Positions 39,968-50,100 of a stretch of DNA of 64,000 nt are shown here, piece after piece; position 1 is the first letter of the stretch; each line of letters begins with the position of its first letter. Both the position numbers and the translations under genes were made by a program. The stretch spans positions 16,763,001 through 16,827,000 of the forward strand of contig NC_134427.1 of the NCBI RefSeq assembly GCF_030867145.1, in the 5' to 3' direction. This stretch comes from Opisthocomus hoazin (lineage: Eukaryota > Chordata > Aves > Opisthocomiformes > Opisthocomidae). The notes under the pieces were generated by a model. It searched no databases. It worked only from the letters and a program-made list of their open reading frames with translations, and was not told the DNA's origin.

Positions 39968-41012
39968 GTTTTTTTCCAATGATTCGTTATTACTAAACAC
40001 TGCAACTTTGATATTTACATGGTTTCCTACAATTAATAGGAATATAACACTCTGAGATCTCTGTCTGTAACCTTTCAGATTCTTAGCAGCTGGTCCGTGA
40101 AAGTTCATCCGGCCCTGGGGAAAGTTTTGGTCCTCTGTTATCCAAAAGGCAAACACGGGTTCTGGTTTTGTGGCTGACTACACCAGTCAGATATTCTAAC
40201 CAAGGAATTACCTAAGCAAAAAAACCCCCGGTATTTCATGTACCTTTTAATGGTCAAAGGGCTTTCTTCTCCCACTTCTATATAAAAACTGAAGAGCTAT
40301 CATACAGTAGCTGTTCAGCATCCTCTTCTGGGCTCTACTCCACAGAAAGTTTCTGAGCAGGGGTTTGTCTGAATTATCTCCAGAGGAAATCGAGGGCATC
40401 CTCTGACATCTGCATCCAGCTCTCTTCTCAACATTAATTTCTTCTCATCTCCTGTAGATAAGTATACGAAAAAGTTACTTGAAATGAGTTTGCTGAGGGG
40501 CAGGGAGGGAGAGGGTATGGGGAGGTAGCTGTAAGGTATCTGCCAACGAACCAAAGCACAGCAAGTTGTGAAAGGGCCGTGAGAAACGACAGCCAGAAAC
40601 GCAGCAATCCTGTGCGCAGATCAGACGGCTGCCTACGTGCAAATGCACCGACTTCAGACAGTGCTTCCCACCCAGATGTACCACACATCCAGCCACTTAA
40701 CGTTTTGGTCACCTAAAGCACGCTGAGTTGTGGGCATGCATGTTGTCAGTAACAGAATAACCACCCATCCGCTGATGCCCACGAGAGATACTCCGCTATC
40801 CATTTAAGCAGAAAAATACCACTCTCCAACTGCAGCTGCACGTAGCGTTTCTGAGCTAAACCAGACAAACCTTTAACTGCAGAAGAGTCACACTCTTTTT
40901 TTATGCCATGTTTATACTGTAAAAAACTCCTTTTAAAAGCACTTACCATTCATCACTGTAAGAATTGTGGCACCTGACCTCAGCTGCCAGAGACCTGTCA
41001 GATTCAGCCACC
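39968..41012 (-). other. AKAP17B: Downstream flank / possible 3' UTR of AKAP17B
   Basis: About 1 kb between the CR1 and the AKAP17B stop codon. On the minus strand only a non-canonical ATTAAA near 40244-40249 was seen as a poly(A) signal. Open frames at 40434-40712 have no recognisable homology. Confidence 0.4.
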
Positions 41013-42551
41013 TTACCTCTGGTGTCCCTCTTTCTCACCTGTCCTCTGGAGGGTCTCCTGAAGTGGGAAGCCATCATCAGGGGTGACATCTGGTGCTGCC
41101 ATGGCAGTGTCGAGCGTCTTGAATTTCACTTGGTTGTGGAACATTTTCTTACATTTTCTTTGTATCTTTCTGAGCGACTCCAGCTGCACGCAACTGTCTG
41201 TCTCTGAAAAGCCACATTCATCAGATAAACGACTAGGAGAAAGCTTTTTTCGCTTCATTTTACAAGCATTTCTCTCCTCTTCCCTGGATTGTCTCTCACT
41301 CTTCTGTCCTTCATGTCTTAATTTACTACTAGACCTCTTGCATGACTTTTTAAGCTCATGTTCACACTGCCTTGCCAAGCCCTCATGGACGGAATTAGAA
41401 CAGAAGCTACATTTGCTGCTTTCCTTCTCTTGACCTTCCAGAGTTACCTTTTTAAGGTAAACCAGTAATTTTCTTTCACCGACTCTTGCAGGCAAGCACC
41501 CTTTATTACAACTGCTATGAATTTCTTCACACCTTCTTTCTGTTCTCTTCACTGAGCTGCTACGTGTCTCCCTAAAGCAGTCGGAATCTCTGATCTCTTC
41601 CAAGAAATTCTTTAATCTGCAAGCAGATCTACACGTCTTGTATGGTACCGTACCTTCACCGCTACCACCTTCTTGTTTGAATTCCTCATCACGAGTAACA
41701 GCAATGCAATCCAGAGAACAATTCAGTCCAGCACGTGGTAAGTTATCAACAGTGAGTGAGTCATTCCTCTGTGCTTGCAACGTTTTTGCAAACTTACCCC
41801 CACAGGTCTCATCTTCTAACACTGCGTCTGTTGATTCGAGTTCCCCAAAGGTGATCACTAGTCCGTAATTATCACCACTACTACAATTTCTCTTGTTGAG
41901 GGTTTGTACAGGACTCGCTTCTCTGAAGTGCCGACCACGTTTTTTACTCAAGCTGACGTCAAAACCACCATCGTCGTCAGACACCACTCTCTTCCACCAG
42001 CACTTGTTCACAGTGGTTTTTGGCTCGAAGCAAACACGTGCGTAGCGTGGTGTCTGATAGTAGTTGAGTAAATAATGGATGAATTCATCAGTCTCAAAAA
42101 CCTTTTGCTTTTTGCAACTGTCTTTGCCAGACACTGTCTGCGTGAGAGCTACATTCAACGTCGGGTCGTCCCTTGCATCCAGAGATTCGATGACCCTGCA
42201 GCCTTGCGTAACTGTAATCAGTAACGATCCACAGCCGAAGGGGTTGCACGCACCTCTGACAGGCAGTCTGTCCGAGCTCGGGGCTGTAGAGGGATCATTT
42301 AAAATCGTCCTGACTATATGACGAGCAGATGCATGGAAGTTAGTCACATCTCCTTCCTCACCACATAAGCTGCTACCTTTTTGGGTTAATGGGCACTTAA
42401 ATTCTTCCTTGTGTTTCAACTCTTTGTGCGTATGATAATGGGAATTAATCACTTCCTGATGTATGTCTTTTAATGCTGTTTCAGAAAAGGAATCGTCCTT
42501 CCTTACGCCCAGTGAACGATCCACTTTTTGCCTTGCCAACTGCACAAAATC
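41013..42551 (-). CDS. AKAP17B: AKAP17B large terminal coding exon (512 codons, intact)
   Basis: The acceptor is TTTTTATTTGAAG, with the frame entering in phase 0 as DFVQLARQKVDRSLGVRK; no ATG start is needed, since this is an internal exon. It runs 512 codons to TAA at 41013-41015 without a stop. In sequence of about 45% GC this is very unlikely by chance and implies coding constraint until recently. The protein is hydrophilic, rich in Ser, Lys, Glu, Arg and Cys, with basic clusters (SKKRGRHFR, KMKRKKLSPSRLSD). I recognise no folded domain; it looks like a largely disordered tail. Two good donor-like sites lie at its end (after 41039, and at 41016/41015 overlapping the stop), so a further exon is possible. 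Confidence 0.75.
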   Translation of the reverse strand, partial: DFVQLARQKVDRSLGVRKDDSFSETALKDIHQEVINSHYHTHKELKHKEEFKCPLTQKGSSLCGEEGDVTNFHASARHIVRTILNDPSTAPSSDRLPVRGACNPFGCGSLLITVTQGCRVIESLDARDDPTLNVALTQTVSGKDSCKKQKVFETDEFIHYLLNYYQTPRYARVCFEPKTTVNKCWWKRVVSDDDGGFDVSLSKKRGRHFREASPVQTLNKRNCSSGDNYGLVITFGELESTDAVLEDETCGGKFAKTLQAQRNDSLTVDNLPRAGLNCSLDCIAVTRDEEFKQEGGSGEGTVPYKTCRSACRLKNFLEEIRDSDCFRETRSSSVKRTERRCEEIHSSCNKGCLPARVGERKLLVYLKKVTLEGQEKESSKCSFCSNSVHEGLARQCEHELKKSCKRSSSKLRHEGQKSERQSREEERNACKMKRKKLSPSRLSDECGFSETDSCVQLESLRKIQRKCKKMFHNQVKFKTLDTAMAAPDVTPDDGFPLQETLQRTGEKEGHQR

Positions 42552-43827
42552 CTTCAAATAAAAAGGAAATGAGGAAAATTATTATGTACATTTAGTGAGT
42601 GCTACAAAGAGTGCTAATCTGCAAACTCATAAACAAGCAGTCCCACCGTCGGAAGAATTACACAGGTGAGGGATAAGTGTGGCTTATTTCAGAGCTCGAT
42701 CGTACAATCTCACTATTCCTAAATTAGAACTGAAGGTATTTCATCATCTCAGAGAGCTGCATTCTCAATTAAGTAAGAAAGTGGTCCTCTCAACCAATTC
42801 ATCTATCTCACTGCAACTGCGTAAGCAAATATTTATTCTTTGTTTGATCGCAGCATCACAACAACTAGTATTGCACACGACAGTCAAATCTCTACACTTA
42901 TGCAGATCAAGTATTTTATGTAAATTGTTTTGTTATACATTGTTTTAAACAGGACCAAATACAACCACTCTAACGCTTTCCAAGTGGTGAAACCACGAAA
43001 ATCAAAGTTGATTCAACACATCACCTTCATAACTAAGGTGGCCAACGTCAGATGCTATAGGGCCCTAACAGTCATGCAGAATGGCAAGGGTAGCCTCCGA
43101 CTTCAACTCTCAGTAAATTATAATCCTTTAGAAATCTTTAAGGATTGGGGAAAACTCCTTAAAAGCTGCAAGCAAATTTTTTACTTAGTGAATAGTGAAG
43201 ACAAAGCCACGTTAGTGCCCCTGAGAAATGAAAGCCCCTGTTTTCATTTAAAACTTTTTTTTTTAAGCCCAAAGCACTAAAATAAACCTCCAAACATTAA
43301 TCTGTGTGAAACAGTCGAATTTTTGTCACTCCTCTGCTGACTTTCTCAAGATGTTAGCTGAATCTAACTGAAATAAGACTGATAGCTTAGTGTTGGCCAC
43401 AAAAAAGAGGCTACTAGAAATGCAACCGGCATAATCCGTGCCAATTTAATTCTGCAACTTGCAGACCTGAGACCAAAACAGGCAGAGATGGCATCATTTG
43501 CCTCCCCGCCCCAAAACTCCTTGTTTGCAACACTGGATCAAGTCCAATAGAGCTGATACAGCCCTTCCAGCCATATTTTTACTCAGTAACGACAAGGCCT
43601 CAAACAAGCATGGAAGGCAAAGTTTCTGGGTAGAAATGCACTACCTTTGCTCTCAGGGCAAGACTGAGAGCAGACTGACGTAAGACTTCGACCTCCGGCC
43701 TTCTCAGTGTTCACTCAAGTCCCAAGGCATTCTGCTGAACAGCATCACGACATCAACTGCCTAGTGAATTATTCAAACTCTAACAAATACCCTTCAAAAT
43801 TTAAAATACGTTTTAAAATAGTCTTAC
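42552..43827 (-). other. AKAP17B: AKAP17B intron between exon B and the terminal exon
   Basis: A GT-AG intron of about 1.28 kb on the minus strand (GTAAGAC ... TTTTTATTTGAAG). AT-rich, with no repeat or extra exon recognised. Confidence 0.65.
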
Positions 43828-44064
43828 TTCCACATGGTTTAACAGCACTGTAAGCAGTCTGACAGCCTCCACTCTTCTCTGAGCTAGCAGGGATTTGCTT
43901 TCTTCCCATTCAGGCATATTCTCTGGCCACTGCCGTTCTTCAGCTGGTACCTTCTGCTGCTTTGGGGGATGTTTCTCATCTCCATCTATCTGCCTCTCTT
44001 CTCTCCTCTCGAGCTTATCTTTCTTTTTTCTCTCTTGAACTTCTTTTCATCACCACGTCTTTTT
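43828..44064 (-). CDS. AKAP17B: AKAP17B exon B, charged helix and putative PKA-anchoring helix
   Basis: The acceptor is TTACCTAG and the donor is CATGTGGAA|GTAAGAC, which ends in phase 0 and joins the last exon in frame. The first about 12 codons are open in one frame (KRRGDEKKFKREKRK) and the rest in another (DKLERREERQIDGDEK through LLNHVE). The frames overlap only between 44019 and 44046, so a one-base deletion in the AAAAAAGAAAG run is implied; the downstream frame runs back into two TGA codons at 44047-44052. The amphipathic LAQRRVEAVRLLTVLL segment is a candidate RI/RII-binding helix by analogy with AKAP17A. Confidence 0.7.
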
Positions 44065-44498
44065 CTAGGTAATTATCAATATGGGACAATTTAGATGACA
44101 CTTGTTTTACATTCCGAGTCCTGGGGAATTGGATGCAAGTCTTTGAAGTGCTAATAATAAGCAACCAGTTGCCAAGAATCCGCATGTGGCTAACAAGCAG
44201 TCTTGTCTGTTAGAATAACATGTTTGAAAAAACATGGCACATAGATGACGTGCACCCAACTGATGCACACGTTTAGAAAGGTCTTTATCTCTTCAAATCG
44301 TTAGTATTCTAGGGTTTTCCTTACAAGCACTGCCAAGACGACAGATTCACATCATCTTTTGTCTCCAAGGACACAACTAGAGACTGATCATTTGGATCTA
44401 ATTCTTAAGTTAACAAATCTCCCCTACAGACTGGGATGAGGGTACCGTTTAAGAGATATTACAAGACTATTTCTACTGTAAAATTAAAGTTGAAGCTG

Positions 44499-45000
44499 TG
44501 TGCTAGTTTTGGCTGGGCTAGAGTTAATTTTCTTCATAGTAGCTGGTGTGGGGCTGTGGCTGGGATTTGTACTGGGAACAGTGCTGGGAACACGGGGGTT
44601 CATCTGTCGCTGAGCAGAGCTTGCACAGGGCCACAGCCTGTCCTGCTCCTCACCCCACCCCGCCAGCGAGGAGGCTGGCGGGAGGGGCACAGAGCGGGGA
44701 GGGGGCACAGCCAGGACAGCCGACCAAAGGGACATTCCATACCATAGGACATCATGCTCAGCATGTAAAGCTGCGGGAAGACGAAGGAAGCGGGGGACAT
44801 TCGGAGTGATGGCATTTGTCTTCCCCAGCCACCGTTATGTGTGACGGAGCCCTGCTTTCTTGGCGGTGGCTGAACACCTGCCTGCCGATGGGAAGTGGTG
44901 AATGAACTCCTCAGTTTGCTTCGCTCGTGTGCATGCCTTTTGCTTTACCTGTTCAATTGTCTTTACCTCAGCCCATGAGTTTTCTCACTTTTACCCTTAC
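44499..45000 (+). mobile_element. Truncated endogenous-retrovirus LTR (solo), avian family
   Basis: Matches from memory a common bird LTR: it begins TGTGCTAGTTTTGGCTGGG, then GAGTTAATTTTCTTC, GCGAGGAGGCTGG, ACCAAAGGGACATTCCATAC, ATCATGCTCAGCATGTAAAG, GATGGCATTTGTCTTCCC, CACCTGCCTGCCGATGGGAA, and ends in GAGTTTTCTCACTTTTACCC. The usual last part of U5 is missing, so it is cut short on the right. The TATA-like element is mutated (GCATGTAAAG). No internal viral genes flank it. It lies antisense in an AKAP17B intron. Confidence 0.8.
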
Positions 45001-45536
45001 AACAAAGCGTTCACACAAATAAGCGTTTAAAAATATTTTTTAAAGTATTTTAATAGGAAGGTATTAACAATGGAAGCATAGCAACATTTTCAGAGACCTA
45101 ACATTAGAGTTGCTACGCTCTGCATTCAAAGTGTTGGGGTTTTTTAAGATATGAAGGTGTGTAACACAATTAATTACTAGTGACAGTTTAGGATGCCACC
45201 CAAAAACGTTATCTACAGAATTAAAACTTCGATATACTGCTATTACTCATATACAAAATTTAAGAACACTGCCCTAAAGAGAATATCAATGAAAAAAACT
45301 ACACATAAGAAGGGGTAGAGGGAAAGGTGGAAAAGTGTTCACCTCCAGCTCTGGACCTTCCAGTCAGCGGGGAGGCACCTAGAAATGCACATCACATTAA
45401 TTTTACTCCAGCGCATGAAGATATTCATTTGTGATGTTGCAGCATACAGCAATACAAAAAGCCCACATGCAGAATCTTATGCAACCAAGCCTCAGAGCAA
45501 TTTGAGAGCAACAGCTCTCTGACGTCACTCCAGGCC

Positions 45537-45612
45537 CACAGAATCTTAGAGTAACCCAGTCTGAAAGGGACCTCAGGACGTCTCTAGTCCACTCTTTCTC
45601 ATAACCCAGACC
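45537..45612 (-). mobile_element. Short old CR1-like 3' end
   Basis: CACAGAATCTTAGAGTAACC, then CTGAAAGGGACCTCAGGACG and TCTAGTCCA resemble the reversed 3' end of a CR1 (GGTTGGAAGGGACCTC-type), but with many differences. Assignment rests on this short match. Confidence 0.55.
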
Positions 45613-45826
45613 CCTCCACCTGATGCTTTACACACAGAATTATCACGCTTTTCTTTCCAACAGCAACACGTAAATTAAAAACTACGTAGTATTGCTTCCA
45701 GTTCTCCAAATCCTGTTTCCTCAAAAGCTTGGCTTTTTACAGTAGCCACTCTTCCTGGATTTCACTTAGTATGAGGTAGCACAACAAATCTCAAGCAAAT
45801 GGGACATTCTCTAAAAATACTCTCAC

Positions 45827-45952
45827 CTTTCAGCCCCCTCTCTTTTTCTCCCCCCTTTTTTGAACGTGCTCCTGTTCTTGCAGCTTTAGTCTTTCCAGGC
45901 TTCTCTTTCTTACGGCTCCTTCACTAAAATGTCTGGTTGTATCAAAAGCCAC
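45827..45952 (-). CDS. AKAP17B: AKAP17B exon A, start of the charged helical region, frame broken near its end
   Basis: The acceptor is CTTCTTCTGTGACAG and the donor is AAAG|GTGAGAG. Forty codons are open ([17 protein letters not shown] through [10 protein letters not shown]), then TGA. The exon start coincides with the junction between the RNA-recognition region and the helix in AKAP17A (NIK|VSFD). Removing one G from the G5 run would leave the exon 125 nt long and ending in phase 2, which fits exon B. The stop is therefore most simply explained by a single-base insertion. Confidence 0.7.
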
Positions 45953-48900
45953 CTGTCACAGAAGAAGCAGAATCAGACTTAGCAGTCCAGTTTGCCGTGT
46001 ATTCATACAAACACAGACAACCTGCTGAGCAAACGAGAGACCCCGGGTGACTACCAAACACCGCTGCACTCGTGCGAGTGTCTCTCTCTACCCTGGCACA
46101 TGAGAACATCTCTTCTGAAGCTCACACTGGCTTGTCAGTCAAGCTCAAACACCCCACTCCCAAATGGCTCCTCCTGCTGTGACATCAGCGGCTCACGATC
46201 TGACATCGTACCTTTGGCCAAACCCATCCCCGGCATGCTCTTCTGGGGACTCAAAGTTCAGCACGTTCAGCGGAGCGTTCCTAGCTGCAGGATCTGCGCC
46301 GTTCTGCCAAAACTCGAGTTCACTGACTCTCAGAGCAACATCTTTTGGATCAAGTGCTTGCTTGCTTGCTTGCTTAAAAACTGAGGAATCCTGTTGATGT
46401 GTGCTGCACTTAATCAGCTTTAACTGCCCAGATGCGAGCACATGAACAGAAAACACTCCAGCAAATTGCATCAAGATCTATCTACACTGAAAAAATAAGT
46501 AACAAAAAGTGTTATTTCCAGCATATAGGTATATTTTAGGGTCACAGTTTAGAAATTAACTGCTGGGAAAATACCGAAACAGGGTACACTCTAATAAGTA
46601 CTTACAAGGGTAAGCTATTAGGCTGCTGAAATTAAGCTTACACATCGCAAGTTTTCTTTTATAATGCCACACTAAGCACAGCACTTAAATGGATTCTTAA
46701 GCGATATTTATCTTCAGCAAAAGGTACAGAGAAGAGAAAGGGTACTCTTTACCAGCCAAGAACCACCAAATTAGGGCAGCTGCTGCACCTACTTCATGCT
46801 TAAGAATAAGAAACCAAGCACCTTTCAGAGTCTCGCCAGCTCCCGAGCTCTTCTCCCATTTTCAGTGCCAACCACACTGAAAATCTTTACATATTTTACC
46901 TTACCCACACCAATTTTTCAGGGGAATCAAACCAGTAAAATGCCATTTTTTGACCAAAGGACTTAAGTTCATATACATGAGCTTCATATACGAGGATGTC
47001 TATACCCAGTACAAACCGGATAATCATAAAGTTTTATTCCCCTCACATGCTTAAGTGTCCAAAAAGTTTACAGAGAGGCTTCCACTGGTTAGCAAGGACT
47101 TCTCAGGCCTAACTTCAAGGAGAAAAAAGAGCAGAAGTTGGCAGACCATCATCTGTGCCAATTTCTTCCACAAAGCCTCACAGCTAGTAACAAATAAAGG
47201 TTATGTTTTAACACTGTCCATATGCTATATTTTTCTTTCTTTGTAGCCACCATTTTAACATAAATACAAGCTACAACAACGGGAGGGGGGGGGGAAGATA
47301 CATACACACAGAGAACTGCAGGAGTGCCACATAAAAGCTTCCACTGAAGCAACATGAAAAAAGTCTGAGAGATGGCTGTCACAGGTTAGAAACTATACTG
47401 CCGTTACCTGAGGAATGCCCATGTGCCTTCTATCTAGGAATCTACAGCGAAAGACAAGTGCAGTGCAAGAAGCTGTCTGGTAAAGCAGGTGACTATACTT
47501 TATTCAGAATGATGAAGAAAAGAAATACATATGTACTGAAGGAAAAGCTAGTTTAATTAAAAAAAAACAAACACCGCACCAGGAATCTCTAGAAGCAGCA
47601 GCTACAGCACAGACTGCAGCACTGAATCGCTCCTGTTAAGGAACTGCTGCCAAATGCACTCAGAATTAACCACAACTGTGTCAGGTAAGGCTGAATATCT
47701 CACCACTAATCTCTGAATATGGCCATGTATATACATAGACACACCTTCAGCACCTCGTATCAGCAAAGCAGATACACGCAAAGTACTTACTGCAAAATAG
47801 ACAGAGCGAGCAGCCTCTAGCATCCTGTCTGCCCACCGCGCACTAAGATAAAGGGCTTCCTAAAGCTATCCATACTGTTAGCAGCAGCTACGCTTTTTCC
47901 ATCACGCTAAGATTTGAGGTGCAGCAGGGTAAAATGTCCAGGACACTGCTGCTGAAGCCCAAAGAGACATGGAAGTCAAGCCTGAAGAAGAGCTGGTGTA
48001 CCCAAAAGCTTGTTGTGTGCTGCAAGTACATCTTCTATTAAACCAGCTGATGTTATCCTGGCCTTGCGAATCTTTCTTCAATTCTATCCTTACACCATCA
48101 TGGCTGCAACCATATTTCTATTACTGCAATACATCACCTAAAAGTGAGCCCAAAAGCATCCTCATAGACGTGAGTAAGCTATAGTAGTTAGGCAGGTATA
48201 GAGTAAGCCAGTGCAGACCATTACCCTTGCTCTTCCCCACTCTTCTTCATAACCAGGAGCTCTTCAAGCTCTTCCTCATGACATAACTGGGTACAAAGCA
48301 CAGAATTATTTACTGGCTGATCCACCAGCTTGCTGCTCAGCAGCACAGCCCTCTGGAATCAACCCTGACATATTCATAAGCTGTCATCTTAACTTTAGGT
48401 TTCAACTGTTCCAAGTGACAAATCACAAGGAAACTGATATTCGACCCCTTTACCAAATCAGTATTTCCTTTTAGCCATTCTGCCATGGTTGTAACATCAG
48501 GAGCACATCTGCCCTCCACTAGGGTTTACTATGATAATTGCAGGCTGAACTGTCCTGTGCCACCTGCATGCCTTTCTTCTGTGATCACACGTTCCGATAA
48601 CCCTGATACATACTCTGAATAAAAAAAAACGTACTACTTACATGTATGAAAAAGAACCAAGATTACTGACCTGAGACTCCACAGATCTGTGATCAACTCC
48701 CAGCTCTGCTGAGGAATTTCGGTGAAACCCAGTAACTTCCTCTGTCTCAGGGGCCTATAATAATACAGTATTTTAGAACAGATTCAAGCGGATCAGGACC
48801 ACAATGGGCTGTCAGATCAGTTACTCCGGCCCATGCTATGTTCCACCTCAGTTTTACCCAGCAACACGGCACAGAACTTCGCACCGCATCTGGCTGAAGC

Positions 48901-49044
48901 ATCTCTTCCAGCAAGGCACCTGGCTCTGGTCTGAAAACACAACGATACGAAAACCTGCCACTTGCCACGGGCAGTTTGTTCCACTCCTCACTCATTCACC
49001 ATTTGAAATGGAAGCCACTTCCAGATACTGCTCAGAGAAGCTCT
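45953..49044 (-). other. Expected location of AKAP17B N-terminal exons; none recognised
   Basis: About 3.1 kb between AKAP17B exon A and the next CR1 fragment. I looked on the minus strand for the AKAP17 RNA-recognition region (LDPYREE, RNFHTF, KWFAL-type motifs) and found nothing convincing. The open frame at 46193-46474 contains ALDPKD, but its neighbours do not fit. The rest is AT-rich with a GCTT microsatellite and a G10 run at 47285-47294. Confidence 0.5.
46354..46375 (+). repeat. Short (GCTT)n microsatellite
   Basis: About five GCTT units (GTGCTTGCTTGCTTGCTTGC). It generates the artificial QASKQA repeats of a minus-strand open frame. Confidence 0.85.
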
Positions 49045-49197
49045 GGCTGCCCCCTCCCTGGCAGTGTTCAAGGCCAGGTTCATGGAGCTCTGAGCAACCT
49101 GGTCTGGTGGAAGATGTCCCTGCTCAAGGCAGGGGGCTTGGAACCAGATGATCTTTAAGATCCCTTCCAACCCAAACCATTCTATGATTCTATGAGT
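49045..49197 (+). mobile_element. CR1 LINE 3' end fragment
   Basis: CTGGCTGCCCCCTCCCTGGC, CAAGGCCAGGTTCATGGAGC, ACCTGGTCTGGTGGAAGATG, GATGATCTTTAAGATCCCTT, CCAACCC and the terminal TTCTATGATTCTATGAG are the standard CR1 3' end. The sequence to its left (48780-49044) is not clearly CR1. Confidence 0.85.
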
Positions 49198-50059
49198 CTA
49201 TACTGATTTTTTGTAACCCTTTCTCTACTAGATTTACATCCTTTTAGCATCTAGGTGGTTTTGTGGAGGGGGTTGGGGTTTTTTTCCCCCTTACATGCTA
49301 CAATCCATGTGCCTCTCAGTCATCTTAGCTAAAACACAGAGCTGGAGCTCTTTGAGAGCTCTCTCGCAGTCCCTGATCGCGAGGCACGCTCTCCAGCCCC
49401 CGAGTAATTTTTGTCGCAATATTCTAGCACTCTCCAACACCAAACACAGGAATCACAAACCCGCAAGCAGCGTGAGCTTGGTGGGTGTCATACACAGCGA
49501 ACTGACTCCGTTAAGCCCCCCTTCCCGTCCCCACACAAACCCAGCCCCCGCAACGCTGCGGCGGGACCCCAAGCTGGAGCTGACATCCGACGAGAACCTT
49601 CCCGCAGCCTCGAAGGAAAGCGCGATAGCTCTGAAATCATTTTCCTGTCGGCACAGCCCTTTCCACACTGACCGAACCACCCCAAAACACCCTACATCGT
49701 GTTGCCAAGGCCACGCTTTACGACCAGGCCACACTTTGGGGACAGAGAGCAGCCCGGCGGCGCCTGGCCCCACACCCCCGCGCAGGCCCCAGGGGCAAAT
49801 GGCACCCAGACTCCCGCCCCAGGGCCGCCCGGCGGGACGGGGCCCGGGCTCCAGCGGGCACGGTGACAGCACCGCCGGCCCCGCGGCCTGGGCCCAGCCG
49901 CCCCCCCGGGCCGCGCTGCCGGCACCGGCCGGGCCCTGAACACCCCCCCGGGCCCAGCCACCCGCGGAGGGGCCGAGGGGTGACACCCCCCCCCACCCCA
50001 GCCTCGGCAGCGGGCCGCTCCCCTCACCCCGCCGGCCGCTCGCCCCGCCTCGCCTCACC

Positions 50060-50100
50060 CCGCAGCCGCCGGCCGCGACGCTTCCGGGCGGCCTTCCCGC
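50060..50100 (-). promoter_or_regulatory. AKAP17B: Candidate AKAP17B non-coding first exon with ETS site
   Basis: Minus-strand CCCGGAAGCG is followed by about 20 nt of GC-rich sequence and the donor GGGTGAGGCG. ETS sites of this form often sit at TATA-less start sites. No ATG is present, so it would be 5' UTR only. This rests on motif spacing and gene orientation, without transcript evidence. Confidence 0.35.

Larger units (their letters stand above)
44065..45826 (-). other. AKAP17B: AKAP17B intron between exons A and B, containing ERV LTR and CR1 tail
   Basis: An intron of about 1.76 kb (GTGAGAG ... TTACCTAG). It holds a truncated LTR at about 44499-45000 and a short CR1-like 3' end at about 45537-45612. 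The remainder is AT-rich with no coding signal. Confidence 0.6.
41013..45952 (-). pseudogene. AKAP17B: AKAP17B-like gene, C-terminal part, with two frameshifts in upstream exons
   Basis: Three minus-strand segments with GT-AG borders (45827-45952, 43828-44064, 41013-42551) read like the A-kinase anchor protein 17 family (AKAP17A/XE7, SFRS17A), which joins an N-terminal RNA-recognition region to a charged helical segment with a PKA anchor. The first segment starts [17 protein letters not shown] and [10 protein letters not shown], close to AKAP17A FDSTKHLSDASIKKR and LERQKLQELE. The second ends SLLAQRRVEAVRLLTVLL, matching AKAP17A LLLAQRNLQSIRLIAELL. Position between PGRMC1 and SLC25A43 on the opposite strand is that of AKAP17B, a pseudogene in human. 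The frame is broken by an extra G in a G5 run (45834-45838), which gives an in-frame TGA at 45830-45832, and by a missing base in the A-rich run at 44019-44030. The final 512-codon segment is intact. The N-terminal exons were not found. It is either decaying or mis-assembled. Confidence 0.72.

Noticed and set aside
46193-46474. Minus-strand frame containing ALDPKD, considered as an AKAP17B RNA-recognition exon
   Set aside because: Only a few residues resemble the family LDPYREE motif. The flanking residues do not align, and part of the frame comes from a GCTT microsatellite.
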